Assembly (NCBI RefSeq): GCF_009834025.1
Contig: NZ_CP047156.1
Location: 1,550,001 to 1,614,000 of the forward strand
DNA from: Epidermidibacterium keratini
Lineage (GTDB): Bacteria > Actinomycetota > Actinomycetes > Mycobacteriales > Antricoccaceae
Direction of reading: 5' to 3'
Length of the DNA: 64,000 bases
Under the pieces are notes generated by a model. It ran no database searches. It was given only the letters and a program-made list of their open reading frames with translations, and was not told the DNA's origin. A program made the translations under genes and the position numbers. Shown piece by piece: positions 7,785-15,826 of this stretch; within the stretch, counting starts at the first letter, position 1; each line of letters begins with the position of its first letter.

Positions 7785-9148
7785 CGCGGGCGGTTGTCGC
7801 CGAGGTCGAGGATCCGCTGGAATAGCTGCAGTACGTCGCCGGGCAGTGCTGGCTCGTTGAGCGTCACGTCGATCCGGGTCTCGACCTGCACCCGCCACAC
7901 GTAGGCATCGGGCATAGCGCGCTCCTGCTGCAGCTGCTGCAGCTCTCCGGAGTCGATCAGCGAGTTGAGCTGGCGCTGCTCGGCGCTCGGTAGTGCCGAC
8001 TCCGGAAGCGTGCCGGTCTGCGTGCGCCCGAGCAGCCCGCCCGAGCGCTGCACGGTCACCGTCTCGCTGGCCGGATCGTCGCTCGGCGGCGTTGGCGCAG
8101 GCGTCGTACTCGGCGCCACTCCCACCTGCTGCCATGCATCGGCGACCGCCCGGCGCTCGGCGGAGTCTTCGCCGAACCGTGCGGCCGCTGCCGCGATGGT
8201 CGCAGCAGCAAACTGCGCGAAGTCGGCCGTCGTGTCGACCGCATTGTTGGTCAGTACGTCGATCCAGATCTGGCCGGCACTCTCCCACGCGTTGCCGCCG
8301 ATTGCGGTCGCGGCGAGATAGAAGGCGTAGTTAGGGATGCCGGAGTTGATGTGTACGCCGCCGTTGTCCTCGCTCGTCTCGACGTAGTCGTCCATGCGCG
8401 CTACCTGCGGGTCCTTGCCGAGGACGTCATCGTCGTACGCCGTGCCGGGGGCCTTCATCGAGCGCAACGCCTCGCCCTGCACCTTGTCGGTGAAGAGCCC
8501 GACGCCGATCAGCCAGTCGGCCTGCTCGGCGGTCTGGCCGAGCGCGTGCTGCTTGGTGAGGGTGCCGATGACGTCGGCGATCGACTCGTTGAGCGCGCCG
8601 GGCTGGTCCTGGTATTCGAGGTTGACCGTCGACTGAATCAGCCCGTGCGCGAGCTCGTGCCCGATCACGTCGACAGCGCCGGTGAACGAGCCGAACACCT
8701 CTCCGTCACCGTCGCCGAAGACCATGCGTTCGCCGTTCCAGAACGCGTTGTCGTAGCGCTCGCCGTAGTGCACGGTCGCGAGCAGCGGCATCCCGGCGCC
8801 GTCGAGCGAGTCGCGCCCGAACGCCTCGAAGAGCATGGTCCAGGTGAGCCCAAGTCCGTCGTACGCCTGGTCGGCGGCCAGGTCACCGGTCGGCGGATCG
8901 CCTTCGTTGCGCACAGTCGTGCCCGGCAACGTGGTGGTGTTCTTGGCGTCGGCGATAGTACGGCGCGGTCCGGTGGTGGCGCGCGCGCCGCGAACGTCTC
9001 GCGTCGCCGCAGATCTCGGCGGTCGGCCGATGCGTTCCTGGCGCAGGACCGCGTCAGTCAGCAGCGTCTTGCGACTACTGGCCGCGACGGTCTCGTCGGC
9101 GTGCTCGGTCAGTCGCTGGAGCAGAAACGGCGGAATGATTCCGTGCAT
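7781..9148 (-). CDS. Protealysin-type M4 metalloprotease with a C-terminal emfourin-like domain
   Basis: A 455-residue protein. The ATG at 9148 is chosen because it begins MHGIIPPFLLQRL, the short PPL-type propeptide start of protealysin-like M4 enzymes; the open frame upstream runs through a CRISPR-like repeat and is not coding. There is no signal peptide, typical for this group. Zinc site: H164-E165-L-A-H168, third ligand E188 in NESIAD, and transition-state His266 in NGGVHINSGIPN. After a Pro/Thr linker (about 346-358), residues 362-452 contain VTVQRSGGLLGR and a late YVWRVQVETRIDVTLNEP segment, the pattern I know from emfourin, the small inhibitor usually encoded beside protealysin genes. 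Confidence 0.88.
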   Translation of the reverse strand: MHGIIPPFLLQRLTEHADETVAASSRKTLLTDAVLRQERIGRPPRSAATRDVRGARATTGPRRTIADAKNTTTLPGTTVRNEGDPPTGDLAADQAYDGLGLTWTMLFEAFGRDSLDGAGMPLLATVHYGERYDNAFWNGERMVFGDGDGEVFGSFTGAVDVIGHELAHGLIQSTVNLEYQDQPGALNESIADVIGTLTKQHALGQTAEQADWLIGVGLFTDKVQGEALRSMKAPGTAYDDDVLGKDPQVARMDDYVETSEDNGGVHINSGIPNYAFYLAATAIGGNAWESAGQIWIDVLTNNAVDTTADFAQFAAATIAAAAARFGEDSAERRAVADAWQQVGVAPSTTPAPTPPSDDPASETVTVQRSGGLLGRTQTGTLPESALPSAEQRQLNSLIDSGELQQLQQERAMPDAYVWRVQVETRIDVTLNEPALPGDVLQLFQRILDLGDNRPR

Positions 9149-9234
9149 GAGTTGACCGTACGCCGGGTGAGCGACACTTAGCGAAGACAGGCAGCGGCAG
9201 CGGGGACTCGACAACCCATGCCGCCCTGGCTCGT

Positions 9235-9240
9235 TAGCAT
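9235..9240 (+). promoter_or_regulatory. Candidate -10 element of the degenerate mini-CRISPR
   Basis: TAGCAT fits the actinobacterial TANNNT -10 pattern and would start transcription at about 9246-9248, at the first pseudo-repeat. No -35 at standard spacing is clear; TCGACA at 9208-9213 is 21 bp away. The surrounding CATTGAGTG (9239-9247) resembles CATCGAGTG, which joins leader to first repeat in the main array, so this may be a leader relic. Confidence 0.35.
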
Positions 9241-9328
9241 TGAGTGGCCCCGCGAGCGGGGATGAGCCACTGTTGAGTCGAGGTCGTCGTTGGCTGGCGG
9301 ACTCCTCCCCGCATGCGGGGTTCTTCAA
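9241..9328 (+). CRISPR. Degenerate two-repeat mini-CRISPR encoding a putative Cas-regulating guide (CreR-like)
   Basis: Two diverged repeats lie at 9241-9269 and 9300-9328, aligned to the 29-nt array repeat. Both keep the 6-bp stem CCCCGC/GCGGGG that Cas6e would bind (9248-9261 and 9307-9320), the second with loop AT in place of GA. The first also keeps GATGA, giving the 5' handle ATGAGCCA (array handle ATGATCCC). Between them is a 30-nt pseudo-spacer, 9270-9299. Its first 17 nt, CTGTTGAGTCGAGGTCG, match the cas3 promoter region at 9379-9395 in 15 of 17 positions; the remaining 13 nt match only by chance (3 of 13). Short seed-only matching to a cas promoter is the hallmark of CreR guides described for other CRISPR subtypes. 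Processing and function are inferred. Confidence 0.7.
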
Positions 9329-9348
9329 TCGAAGCAGGTCACAAGGCA

Positions 9349-9395
9349 CGAACTCGACCTAACAGGTTCTCGTGCAACCTGTTTAGTCGAGTTCG
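9349..9395. promoter_or_regulatory. 47-bp palindrome upstream of cas3 containing the putative guide target
   Basis: Left arm 9349-9368 and right arm 9376-9395 are 20 nt each with two mismatches, around a 7-nt loop. The right arm on the plus strand holds CTGTTTAGTCGAGTTCG preceded by AAC (9376-9378). The left arm on the minus strand holds a related site (14 of 17 matches) also preceded by AAC. The right arm ends 4 bp before the cas3 -35 box. It could be a target for Cascade carrying the mini-CRISPR guide, an operator for an unidentified protein, or both. Confidence 0.7.
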
Positions 9396-9399
9396 CAGG

Positions 9400-9428
9400 T
9401 TGACAATCGGCCGATCTGTCGTCACGAT
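9400..9428 (+). promoter_or_regulatory. Candidate cas operon promoter
   Basis: A consensus -35 TTGACA at 9400-9405 is followed after 17 bp by CACGAT at 9423-9428, a weak -10. A Cascade complex bound at the 9379 site would span about 30 bp and cover this -35. The 5' UTR to the leader ORF would be about 90 nt. Confidence 0.55.
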
Positions 9429-9521
9429 CGGTCCTGCGCCCGGCGCACCGACGGCTCGGTTCCTCGACAGCCTCCAACTGCCAGGAACCCTGCCGCTCGG
9501 TCTAGGACCCAGGAGTGGCAG

Positions 9522-9587
9522 ATGCGGATCATCGCGAGACTCGATTTGGCTCCTGACCTGCGGGTCGCCGCTGAGTATGTGCGATGA
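9522..9587 (+). CDS. 21-residue leader ORF translationally coupled to cas3
   Basis: The ORF starts MRIIARLD and ends AAEYVR, then TGA. It has a strong ribosome site, AGGAG at 9511-9515, 6 nt before its ATG. Its TGA (9585-9587) overlaps the cas3 ATG (9584-9586) as ATGA. cas3 has no Shine-Dalgarno of its own and no in-frame upstream start, because an in-frame stop occurs at 9572. Ribosomes finishing the leader would therefore be the main source of cas3 initiation. A regulatory role is inferred. Confidence 0.6.
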   Translation: MRIIARLDLAPDLRVAAEYVR

Positions 9588-12391
9588 ACGCGCCGTTCGG
9601 CAAGGCGCCGACCTTCACCCGACGGGCATCCTCGATCTGGGCGAAGTCGAATCGCGATGACGAGACGAGTTGGCTACCGCTCACGCAACATCTGATGGAC
9701 GCGGCGGTCGTGGCGGACCAACTATGGACGAGTTGGCTGCCCAACTCGATACGAGCGCAGCTCGCCGAATCGGTTGGCGGGTCGGACGAATCCGCCAGGG
9801 TTCTAGTGCGGTGGCTCGCCGCCGGTCACGACGTTGGCAAAGCGTCGCCGGCTTTCGCCGTTCAGGTCGATCATCTCGCCGACCACGCTCGAGACGCGGG
9901 CCTGAAGGTCACGCTCCACCAAGACCGCGCGATGGCGCGGCACGAGACGGTGAGTCAGATCGCCCTGCGTTCCTGGCTAGAAGGACACTTCGACTTGCCG
10001 GACCGCAAGAGTCGACGGCGGGCATTCACGTATGCCGATGTGGCGTCAGGCCACCACGGACGGTGGGCAGGTAGCGACGTCATCGGCAAGATCGAGACGA
10101 CCACGGCCCTAATCGGCGATCAAGCCTGGGCCGACGTGCGCGACGAACTGATCGACGCAGTGACCTCGTTTACCGGGGCCGAGCCGTATATCGAGCGATG
10201 GATCGAGCGCCTCTTGACGGTCGAAGCGCGGATGCTGCTCACCGGCATCGTCATCATCGCCGACTGGATCGCCTCGAACGGCGATCTTTTCAGTTACGAA
10301 CGGCCTTACGCGGCGGCAGCCGAGCGAGCTGATCAAGCACTCATCGACCTTGCCCTTCCCGGCCCCTGGCGCCCACAAGCCGACGCGCAGATTCAACCAG
10401 CCCTCGCCCGTCGGTTCCCACATCTGGATCGGCTTCAACCACGAGACATCCAACGCGTCGCATTCGAATGCGCACGGGCTCAGACTGGTCCTGCCCTGCT
10501 CATCATCGAGGCATCGACGGGCGGCGGAAAGACAGAGGCCGGCTTACTCGCCGCTGAGGCCCTCGCAGTGAAGACCGGCTCTGGAGGAATCTTCTTCGGG
10601 CTTCCCACAATGGCGACCACCGACGCCATGTTCATGCGAGTACACAAATGGGTCGAGACTCAGGCCGGAACGCACTTATCGATATCACTAGTGCACTCGA
10701 AGTCCTACCTCAACGAAGATCTGCAAGACCTTCGCCGTCGAACGCATTCCAGCTCGATCGCCCAAGACGTCACCGACGAGACAACCGGCGCTAAGGGCGA
10801 AAGTCAGGTTGCCGAGGCAAACGCGTGGCTGAGCGGACGGCACAAGGCGCTCCTCGCCAACATGTCCGTCGGGACGATCGACCAGGTTCTGCGCGCCGCG
10901 CTGAAGTCGAAGTACGTCGTGCTGCGCCATCTCGCGATCGCCGGGAAGACGATCATCATCGACGAAGTGCATGCGGCCGATGCATACATGCGTCAGTTCC
11001 TAGTCGCGCTGTTGAAGTGGCTCGGACGATATGGCGCGTCTGTGGTACTGATGTCTGCCACGCTGCCCATGGCTCAGCGGCAAGAGTTCTGTGCGGCGTA
11101 CGCCGACGGCCTTGGCGCGCCCCCGCCAAAAGTCAGCAACAATGCCTATCCCCTCGTGACGGCGACGTCCACGGCCGGAACGACAGAGCACCCAGTCGAA
11201 TCGTCTGAATCTGAACGCATCATCCAGGTCCGCCAGATCCGCGATGAGATGGACGACCTGACCAACGCAATCGCCGATCGGCTCACTGATGGAGGCTGCA
11301 TAGCCGTTGTACGCAACACCGTCGGCCGCGCACAATCGGCAGCGCTCGCGATTCAGAGCGCACTCCCCGAAGCCGAAGTTATCCTCGTGCATTCGCGTTT
11401 CCTGGCAAGCGAGCGGCTGCGCCGCGAAGCGGCATTGCGCACTCGACTTGGACCGGGTGACGACGACCGGCCCCGCACACTCATCGTCGTCGGCACGCAG
11501 GTCCTCGAGCAGTCGCTCGACGTCGACTTCGATCTGATGTTCAGCGACATAGCGCCCATCGATCTGCTAATCCAGCGAATCGGGCGACTCCACCGACATC
11601 AACGTTCCGCGCGTCCGCTCAAGCTCGCCGAGCCCCAACTGATCTTGACCGGCATCACCGGGATCGATGCCGCCGGGGTCCCGGCGTTCGATCGCGGAAT
11701 ACAGGCGGTGTACCAACTCGCCCCACTGCTTCGCAGCTATCTCCTTCTCGGGCTGAGCGTCAACGCCGATCGAGACTTACGGCTTCCAACCGAGAACCGC
11801 AGTCTCATCGAGGCGGCGTACGGCGACATCGATGCACCAGATAATGCCTGGCGCGAAGCGTTAGATGCCGCGGATTCCAAATGGAAGAAGACGCTCGATG
11901 AGTTGCGAGATCGAGCACGCAGCTTCGTCCTCGAACCGCCGAAGACCGAACCGGATCAACCGATGTACAAGTTCCTCGGTGATCCCGGTGACCTAAGCGA
12001 GGAGCGGGGCTGGGGCGTCCGCGATGGCGACGACGGCATCGAAGTCCTCGTCGTACGCCGGGCCCCCGACGGGTGGCACGTCATGCCGGGCGATCATCGC
12101 AGCGCCGACGAAACACTGCCCTTCGAACATGAAACGCCGAGCTGGCACCAAGCCTCTGCACTCGCGCGCACAACGCTCAAACTCCCGGGCGCGATGTGTA
12201 AACCCTGGAGCATCGACCCGGTCATCCGGGACCTGGAACGCAACGGCCTCGCATCGTGGCAAGAGAGCCCCCTATTGCGCGGCCAACTCGTCCTAGTTCT
12301 CGACGACGACCTCACAGCGACCGTCGCCGATCACCATCTCCGATATGACGCCGACCTCGGACTCATCCACAGCAAGGGAAACCAGGCATGA
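9584..12391 (+). CDS. cas3: Cas3 nuclease-helicase, type I-E
   Basis: A 935-residue effector that nicks, unwinds and degrades DNA marked by Cascade. The N-terminal HD nuclease has His36, the HD pair in GHDVGK (residues 81-86), His120 and GHHGR near 157. The SF2 helicase has Walker A STGGGKT (Lys316), the DEVH box at 460-463, VVLMSATLP (motif III), QVLEQSLDVDFD, and motif VI QRIGRLHRH at 664-672. The C-terminal domain follows. All catalytic motifs are present. The start is fixed by an in-frame stop just upstream and by overlap with the leader ORF. It overlaps cse1 by 4 bp (ATGA). Confidence 0.96.
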   Translation: MNAPFGKAPTFTRRASSIWAKSNRDDETSWLPLTQHLMDAAVVADQLWTSWLPNSIRAQLAESVGGSDESARVLVRWLAAGHDVGKASPAFAVQVDHLADHARDAGLKVTLHQDRAMARHETVSQIALRSWLEGHFDLPDRKSRRRAFTYADVASGHHGRWAGSDVIGKIETTTALIGDQAWADVRDELIDAVTSFTGAEPYIERWIERLLTVEARMLLTGIVIIADWIASNGDLFSYERPYAAAAERADQALIDLALPGPWRPQADAQIQPALARRFPHLDRLQPRDIQRVAFECARAQTGPALLIIEASTGGGKTEAGLLAAEALAVKTGSGGIFFGLPTMATTDAMFMRVHKWVETQAGTHLSISLVHSKSYLNEDLQDLRRRTHSSSIAQDVTDETTGAKGESQVAEANAWLSGRHKALLANMSVGTIDQVLRAALKSKYVVLRHLAIAGKTIIIDEVHAADAYMRQFLVALLKWLGRYGASVVLMSATLPMAQRQEFCAAYADGLGAPPPKVSNNAYPLVTATSTAGTTEHPVESSESERIIQVRQIRDEMDDLTNAIADRLTDGGCIAVVRNTVGRAQSAALAIQSALPEAEVILVHSRFLASERLRREAALRTRLGPGDDDRPRTLIVVGTQVLEQSLDVDFDLMFSDIAPIDLLIQRIGRLHRHQRSARPLKLAEPQLILTGITGIDAAGVPAFDRGIQAVYQLAPLLRSYLLLGLSVNADRDLRLPTENRSLIEAAYGDIDAPDNAWREALDAADSKWKKTLDELRDRARSFVLEPPKTEPDQPMYKFLGDPGDLSEERGWGVRDGDDGIEVLVVRRAPDGWHVMPGDHRSADETLPFEHETPSWHQASALARTTLKLPGAMCKPWSIDPVIRDLERNGLASWQESPLLRGQLVLVLDDDLTATVADHHLRYDADLGLIHSKGNQA

Positions 12392-14046
12392 CATCGACGT
12401 TCAACCTTATCGACGAGCCGTGGATCCAGGTCCGAAAGTTAGACGGCGCTTTCGAGACCGTATCCATTCGCACCGCTTTGGATTCGGCTCACTCGATCCG
12501 CGGCATCAACGGCGACTCACCGACCCAGGACGTCGCCCTCTTCCGACTCTTACTGGCGATTCTGTGGCGCTCACTCACTGCGCTTGAAAAGACCCCCAAC
12601 CAGACGACGCCCTCGGCCACGACTCGGGTGCCGGACGACCCACTCGGTGAGTGGGAGGAAGTCTGGGGCGAAGCCAAACTTCCACCCGATGCAATCTCTG
12701 CCTATCTCGATCGCGTGCATGACCGCTTCGACCTCATCGATCCCGACAAGCCGTTCTCGCAGGTGGCCGACCTCCGCACCCAGAAAGGTGAGTTCACCGG
12801 GCTCGACCGGTTAATTCCGGAGCTCCCCGCGGGCGAGCAGTTCTTCACGATGCGAACCCGCGCCTCCATCGCGAGCCTTCCGCTCCCCGAGGCTGCCCGC
12901 TGGGTCGTGCACGCCCAGGCTTTCGACCCAAGCGGGATCAAGTCCGGAGCGGTTGGCGATAACCGGGTCAAGGGCGGCAAAGGTTACCCAATCGGCCAAG
13001 CTTGGGCTGGCTGGCTCGGGTTGATCGTGCTCGAAGGTGACAGTCTCTTCGAGACGCTGATGCTGAACCTTCCGCTCGACACGACGACGTCATCGGACTC
13101 GGCGGTATGGGAGCGCGAACCCCTCTCGGCGTCAGAAGAAGATCGCGACTCGGCCCCCTGGGGGCCGGTCGACCTGCTCACCTGGCCAAGCCGCCGGATC
13201 CGCCTCCGCGTCGAGCACGGAGTCGCTACCGGTGCCCTGATAGCAAACGGCGATCGACTCCATCCGCGCAATCGGCACGAGGTGGAGATAATGACGAGTT
13301 GGCGCAACAGTCCGGCACAGGCCAAGGCCCAAGGTATGGACAAGGCCCTGATGCCCCAAGAGCATTCGCTAGATGTCTCCGCGTGGCGCGGCCTGTCGCG
13401 GACGCTCGCTACAAGCCCTGACCGGACAGGTTCATACGGGGAGAAATCGCTGACGCTTAGGTGGATAGGACGCCTCCAAGACGACCGGATCATCCCGCGT
13501 GACAAGCGAATCCACACACGCACCGTGGGCGTGATCTACGGCTCTCAGAGCTCAGTCATTGATGACGTCGTCCACGACTCACTCGACCTTCAAGCCGCAA
13601 TCCTTGGGACGCCCGAGCTCCAAACCCTCGCCGTTGACGGCGTACGCGACGCCGAAAACGTCGCGCGGATCATCGGCCGGTTCGCCGAAGACCTGGCTCG
13701 CGCCGCCGGACGTGGAAGCGACACGCCGTTCGCCGCCGGACGACTTGCGGCGTACGCCAGGTTCGATGCGTTGTACCCACGATGGGTCAGAGAGATTGGC
13801 CCCGACACAGTCGTGGAAACACACCGCGCCGCGTGGCAGGTCCAGGTGCGACGCGCGGCCAACGAGCTGATCCGAGAGCTCGAAGCCAGCGCCGGACCTG
13901 ACGCGATTGTTGGTCGCGAGATTCCAGACTCCAAGGGCATCCCCCGGCCACTGAACGCAGCGATCGCCGAAATGATCGCCTACGGCGCGCTTCGCAAGAG
14001 CCTTATCCACGCTTATCCCGCCACGCCGAAGGAGACGGCCCGATGA
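12388..14046 (+). CDS. cse1: Cse1/CasA (Cas8e), large subunit of Cascade
   Basis: A 552-residue type I-E large subunit, starting STFNLIDEPWIQVRKLDG, the family's conserved opening, followed by SIRGINGDSPTQDVALFRLLLAILWRS. In Cascade it reads the PAM, anchors the crRNA 5' handle and recruits Cas3. The size fits actinobacterial members. It overlaps cas3 by ATGA at the start and cse2 by ATGA at the end, so translation of the operon is coupled. Because this subunit contacts the PAM, it decides whether AAC, the motif next to the site upstream of cas3, is accepted. Confidence 0.95.
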   Translation: MTSTFNLIDEPWIQVRKLDGAFETVSIRTALDSAHSIRGINGDSPTQDVALFRLLLAILWRSLTALEKTPNQTTPSATTRVPDDPLGEWEEVWGEAKLPPDAISAYLDRVHDRFDLIDPDKPFSQVADLRTQKGEFTGLDRLIPELPAGEQFFTMRTRASIASLPLPEAARWVVHAQAFDPSGIKSGAVGDNRVKGGKGYPIGQAWAGWLGLIVLEGDSLFETLMLNLPLDTTTSSDSAVWEREPLSASEEDRDSAPWGPVDLLTWPSRRIRLRVEHGVATGALIANGDRLHPRNRHEVEIMTSWRNSPAQAKAQGMDKALMPQEHSLDVSAWRGLSRTLATSPDRTGSYGEKSLTLRWIGRLQDDRIIPRDKRIHTRTVGVIYGSQSSVIDDVVHDSLDLQAAILGTPELQTLAVDGVRDAENVARIIGRFAEDLARAAGRGSDTPFAAGRLAAYARFDALYPRWVREIGPDTVVETHRAAWQVQVRRAANELIRELEASAGPDAIVGREIPDSKGIPRPLNAAIAEMIAYGALRKSLIHAYPATPKETAR

Positions 14047-14708
14047 CCGATCAATTAGCGCCCAACGCCGCGGACCCCCCGTGGGTCGCGCTCGACCGTT
14101 GGGTCGGTTCGCAAGCCGCCAAGTTCGGCAAGCTGTACGCCGATGACAATCCCCAGACGGTCCGCACCCTTGCAATTCTGCGACGTGGTGCGGGCAAGCC
14201 TCTCGGGTTCGACAATGAGGTTTGGGAGTCCATGGCGACCTTCCCTGACATCCTTCGCGGGCGAGGCGACACGCTCAGTCATGCCGAGAGGGCGGCCATC
14301 GTCGCGCTCACGACGTATGCGGTGCACCAACAGTCGGACCGGCACAACCGTATGCACCGGCCGGGAACCACGTTCGGCCGGGCACTCAACAAACTCGAGT
14401 CGCGGCAGGATTCCGACTCCGAAGCAGTATCACGACGCTTCCGGCAGTTGATCAGTGCACAGCAGTTCGACACCATGGTGCGCCATCTTCGTGGGTTGGT
14501 GACGCAGCTTCGCGGACCTGACATCCCGTTCGATTACGGCGGACTCGCCCGTGACCTCTACTGGCTGCAAATTCGCGGCCAGGGCGACAAAGTTCGCCTG
14601 CGCTGGTCGCGCGACTTCTACCGCCGCGCCGCCTCGTCCGACGGTCACCCCGACTCCACCGACACCAACTCACCCGAACTCGCCCCGAACGAAGGACAAA
14701 ACTCATGA
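14043..14708 (+). CDS. cse2: Cse2/CasB (Cas11e), small subunit of Cascade
   Basis: A 221-residue, mostly helical protein in the position invariably held by cse2 in I-E operons, between cse1 and cas7. Supporting segments are TYAVHQQS near residue 100, RRFRQLISAQQFDTMVRHLR, and FDYGGLARDLYWLQIRGQGDKVRLRWSRDFYR, the last being the typical Cse2 C-terminal pattern. Two copies line the crRNA backbone and stabilise the R-loop. Start and stop overlap the neighbouring genes as ATGA. Confidence 0.93.
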   Translation: MTDQLAPNAADPPWVALDRWVGSQAAKFGKLYADDNPQTVRTLAILRRGAGKPLGFDNEVWESMATFPDILRGRGDTLSHAERAAIVALTTYAVHQQSDRHNRMHRPGTTFGRALNKLESRQDSDSEAVSRRFRQLISAQQFDTMVRHLRGLVTQLRGPDIPFDYGGLARDLYWLQIRGQGDKVRLRWSRDFYRRAASSDGHPDSTDTNSPELAPNEGQNS

Positions 14709-15826
14709 GCACCTACATCGACATCCATATCCTCCAGAACGTCCCGCCAAGCAATCTCAACCGGGATGACACCGGCGCACCGAAATCCGCGATGTACGGC
14801 GGCGTACGGCGTGCTCGAACCAGCTCGCAGGCGTGGAAGCGGGCTACCCGCGAGGACTTTCGGGACTATCTCGACGCTGAGCAGTTGGGTTTTCGGACGA
14901 CGCGCCTCGTGAGTTTGGTTGAGAAACGGATCGCCGAACTCGACCAAAGCCTCGACGACGCAAAACGGACCGAGCTCGCTGCCAAGTCACTAGAGGCGCT
15001 TGGGATGAAGCCGAAAACCCCGCGCGCCAAGAAGGGGGACGACAGTGGCGAGACCGACACGACGCCACGCACCGAGTACCTCATGTTCCTGAGCACGGCG
15101 CAGATCGACGCCTTAGCGCGCCTTGCGTTGGAGCACCCCGACGGCAAGATTCCCAAGGCAGCAGCCCGTGCTGCGGCAAACAGCGATCACGGAATCGACC
15201 TCGCTGTCTTTGGGCGCATGGTCGCCGATGATGCCGGCCTCAATGTCGACTCTGCGGTGCAGGTTGCCCACGCGATCAGCACGCACCCCGTAGAGATCGA
15301 GTCTGACTACTACACGGCGGTCGACGACACGAACGAGAAAGAAGACAGTGGCGCGGGGATGATCGGCACTGTCGAGTTCAACTCAGCGGTGCTTTACCGA
15401 TACGCCAACATCAACGTCGACGGCCTGGCAGAGAACTTGGGTGATCCGGCAACCACGGCTGCCGCAGCGGCCGCGTTCGTTCGCAGTTTTGCTCGCAGCA
15501 TGCCGACAGGTAAGCAGAACACCTTTGCAAACCGAACGTTGCCTGAGGCCATCGTCATCGCGGTTCGCGAAGATCATCCCGTCAATCTCGTCGGCGCCTT
15601 CGAGAATCCCGTCCTGCCCGAGGATGGACTCGTGAAGCAAAGCGCGGTCCGCCTTGCCGAGTACGCCGACGGTGTCACGGCGACGTACGGCAACGCGCCG
15701 GCTCAAGTTTGGCGCTGTTCGCTTCCCGGCACAGACGGTGCCCTCGACGGATTCGGCGAAGCCGTCTCCTTCGACGAGCTCGTGGGTCGAGTAGAAGCGG
15801 CAGCACTCGCTGTCGCGTCGAAGTGA
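14705..15826 (+). CDS. cas7: Cas7e (Cse4/CasC), Cascade backbone subunit
   Basis: A 373-residue RAMP protein opening STYIDIHILQNVPPSNLNRD, the I-E Cas7 signature, with the thumb region DDTGAPKSAMYGGVRRARTSSQAWKRA just after (described in parts: GAPKSAMYGG, then SSQAWKRATR). Further matches are FNSAVLYRYANINVDGL and MPTGKQNTFANRTLPEAI. Six copies form the backbone and displace every sixth base of the guide, which is why a mismatch at guide position 6 is tolerated. It overlaps cse2 by ATGA and cas5 by GTGA. Confidence 0.95.
   Translation: MSTYIDIHILQNVPPSNLNRDDTGAPKSAMYGGVRRARTSSQAWKRATREDFRDYLDAEQLGFRTTRLVSLVEKRIAELDQSLDDAKRTELAAKSLEALGMKPKTPRAKKGDDSGETDTTPRTEYLMFLSTAQIDALARLALEHPDGKIPKAAARAAANSDHGIDLAVFGRMVADDAGLNVDSAVQVAHAISTHPVEIESDYYTAVDDTNEKEDSGAGMIGTVEFNSAVLYRYANINVDGLAENLGDPATTAAAAAAFVRSFARSMPTGKQNTFANRTLPEAIVIAVREDHPVNLVGAFENPVLPEDGLVKQSAVRLAEYADGVTATYGNAPAQVWRCSLPGTDGALDGFGEAVSFDELVGRVEAAALAVASK

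Noticed and set aside
9149-9349. N-terminal extension of the M4 protease frame up to 9349
   Set aside because: The extension translates the degenerate CRISPR repeat (SSPLAG) and has no homology; the protealysin-type start MHGIIPPF at 9148 is the natural one.
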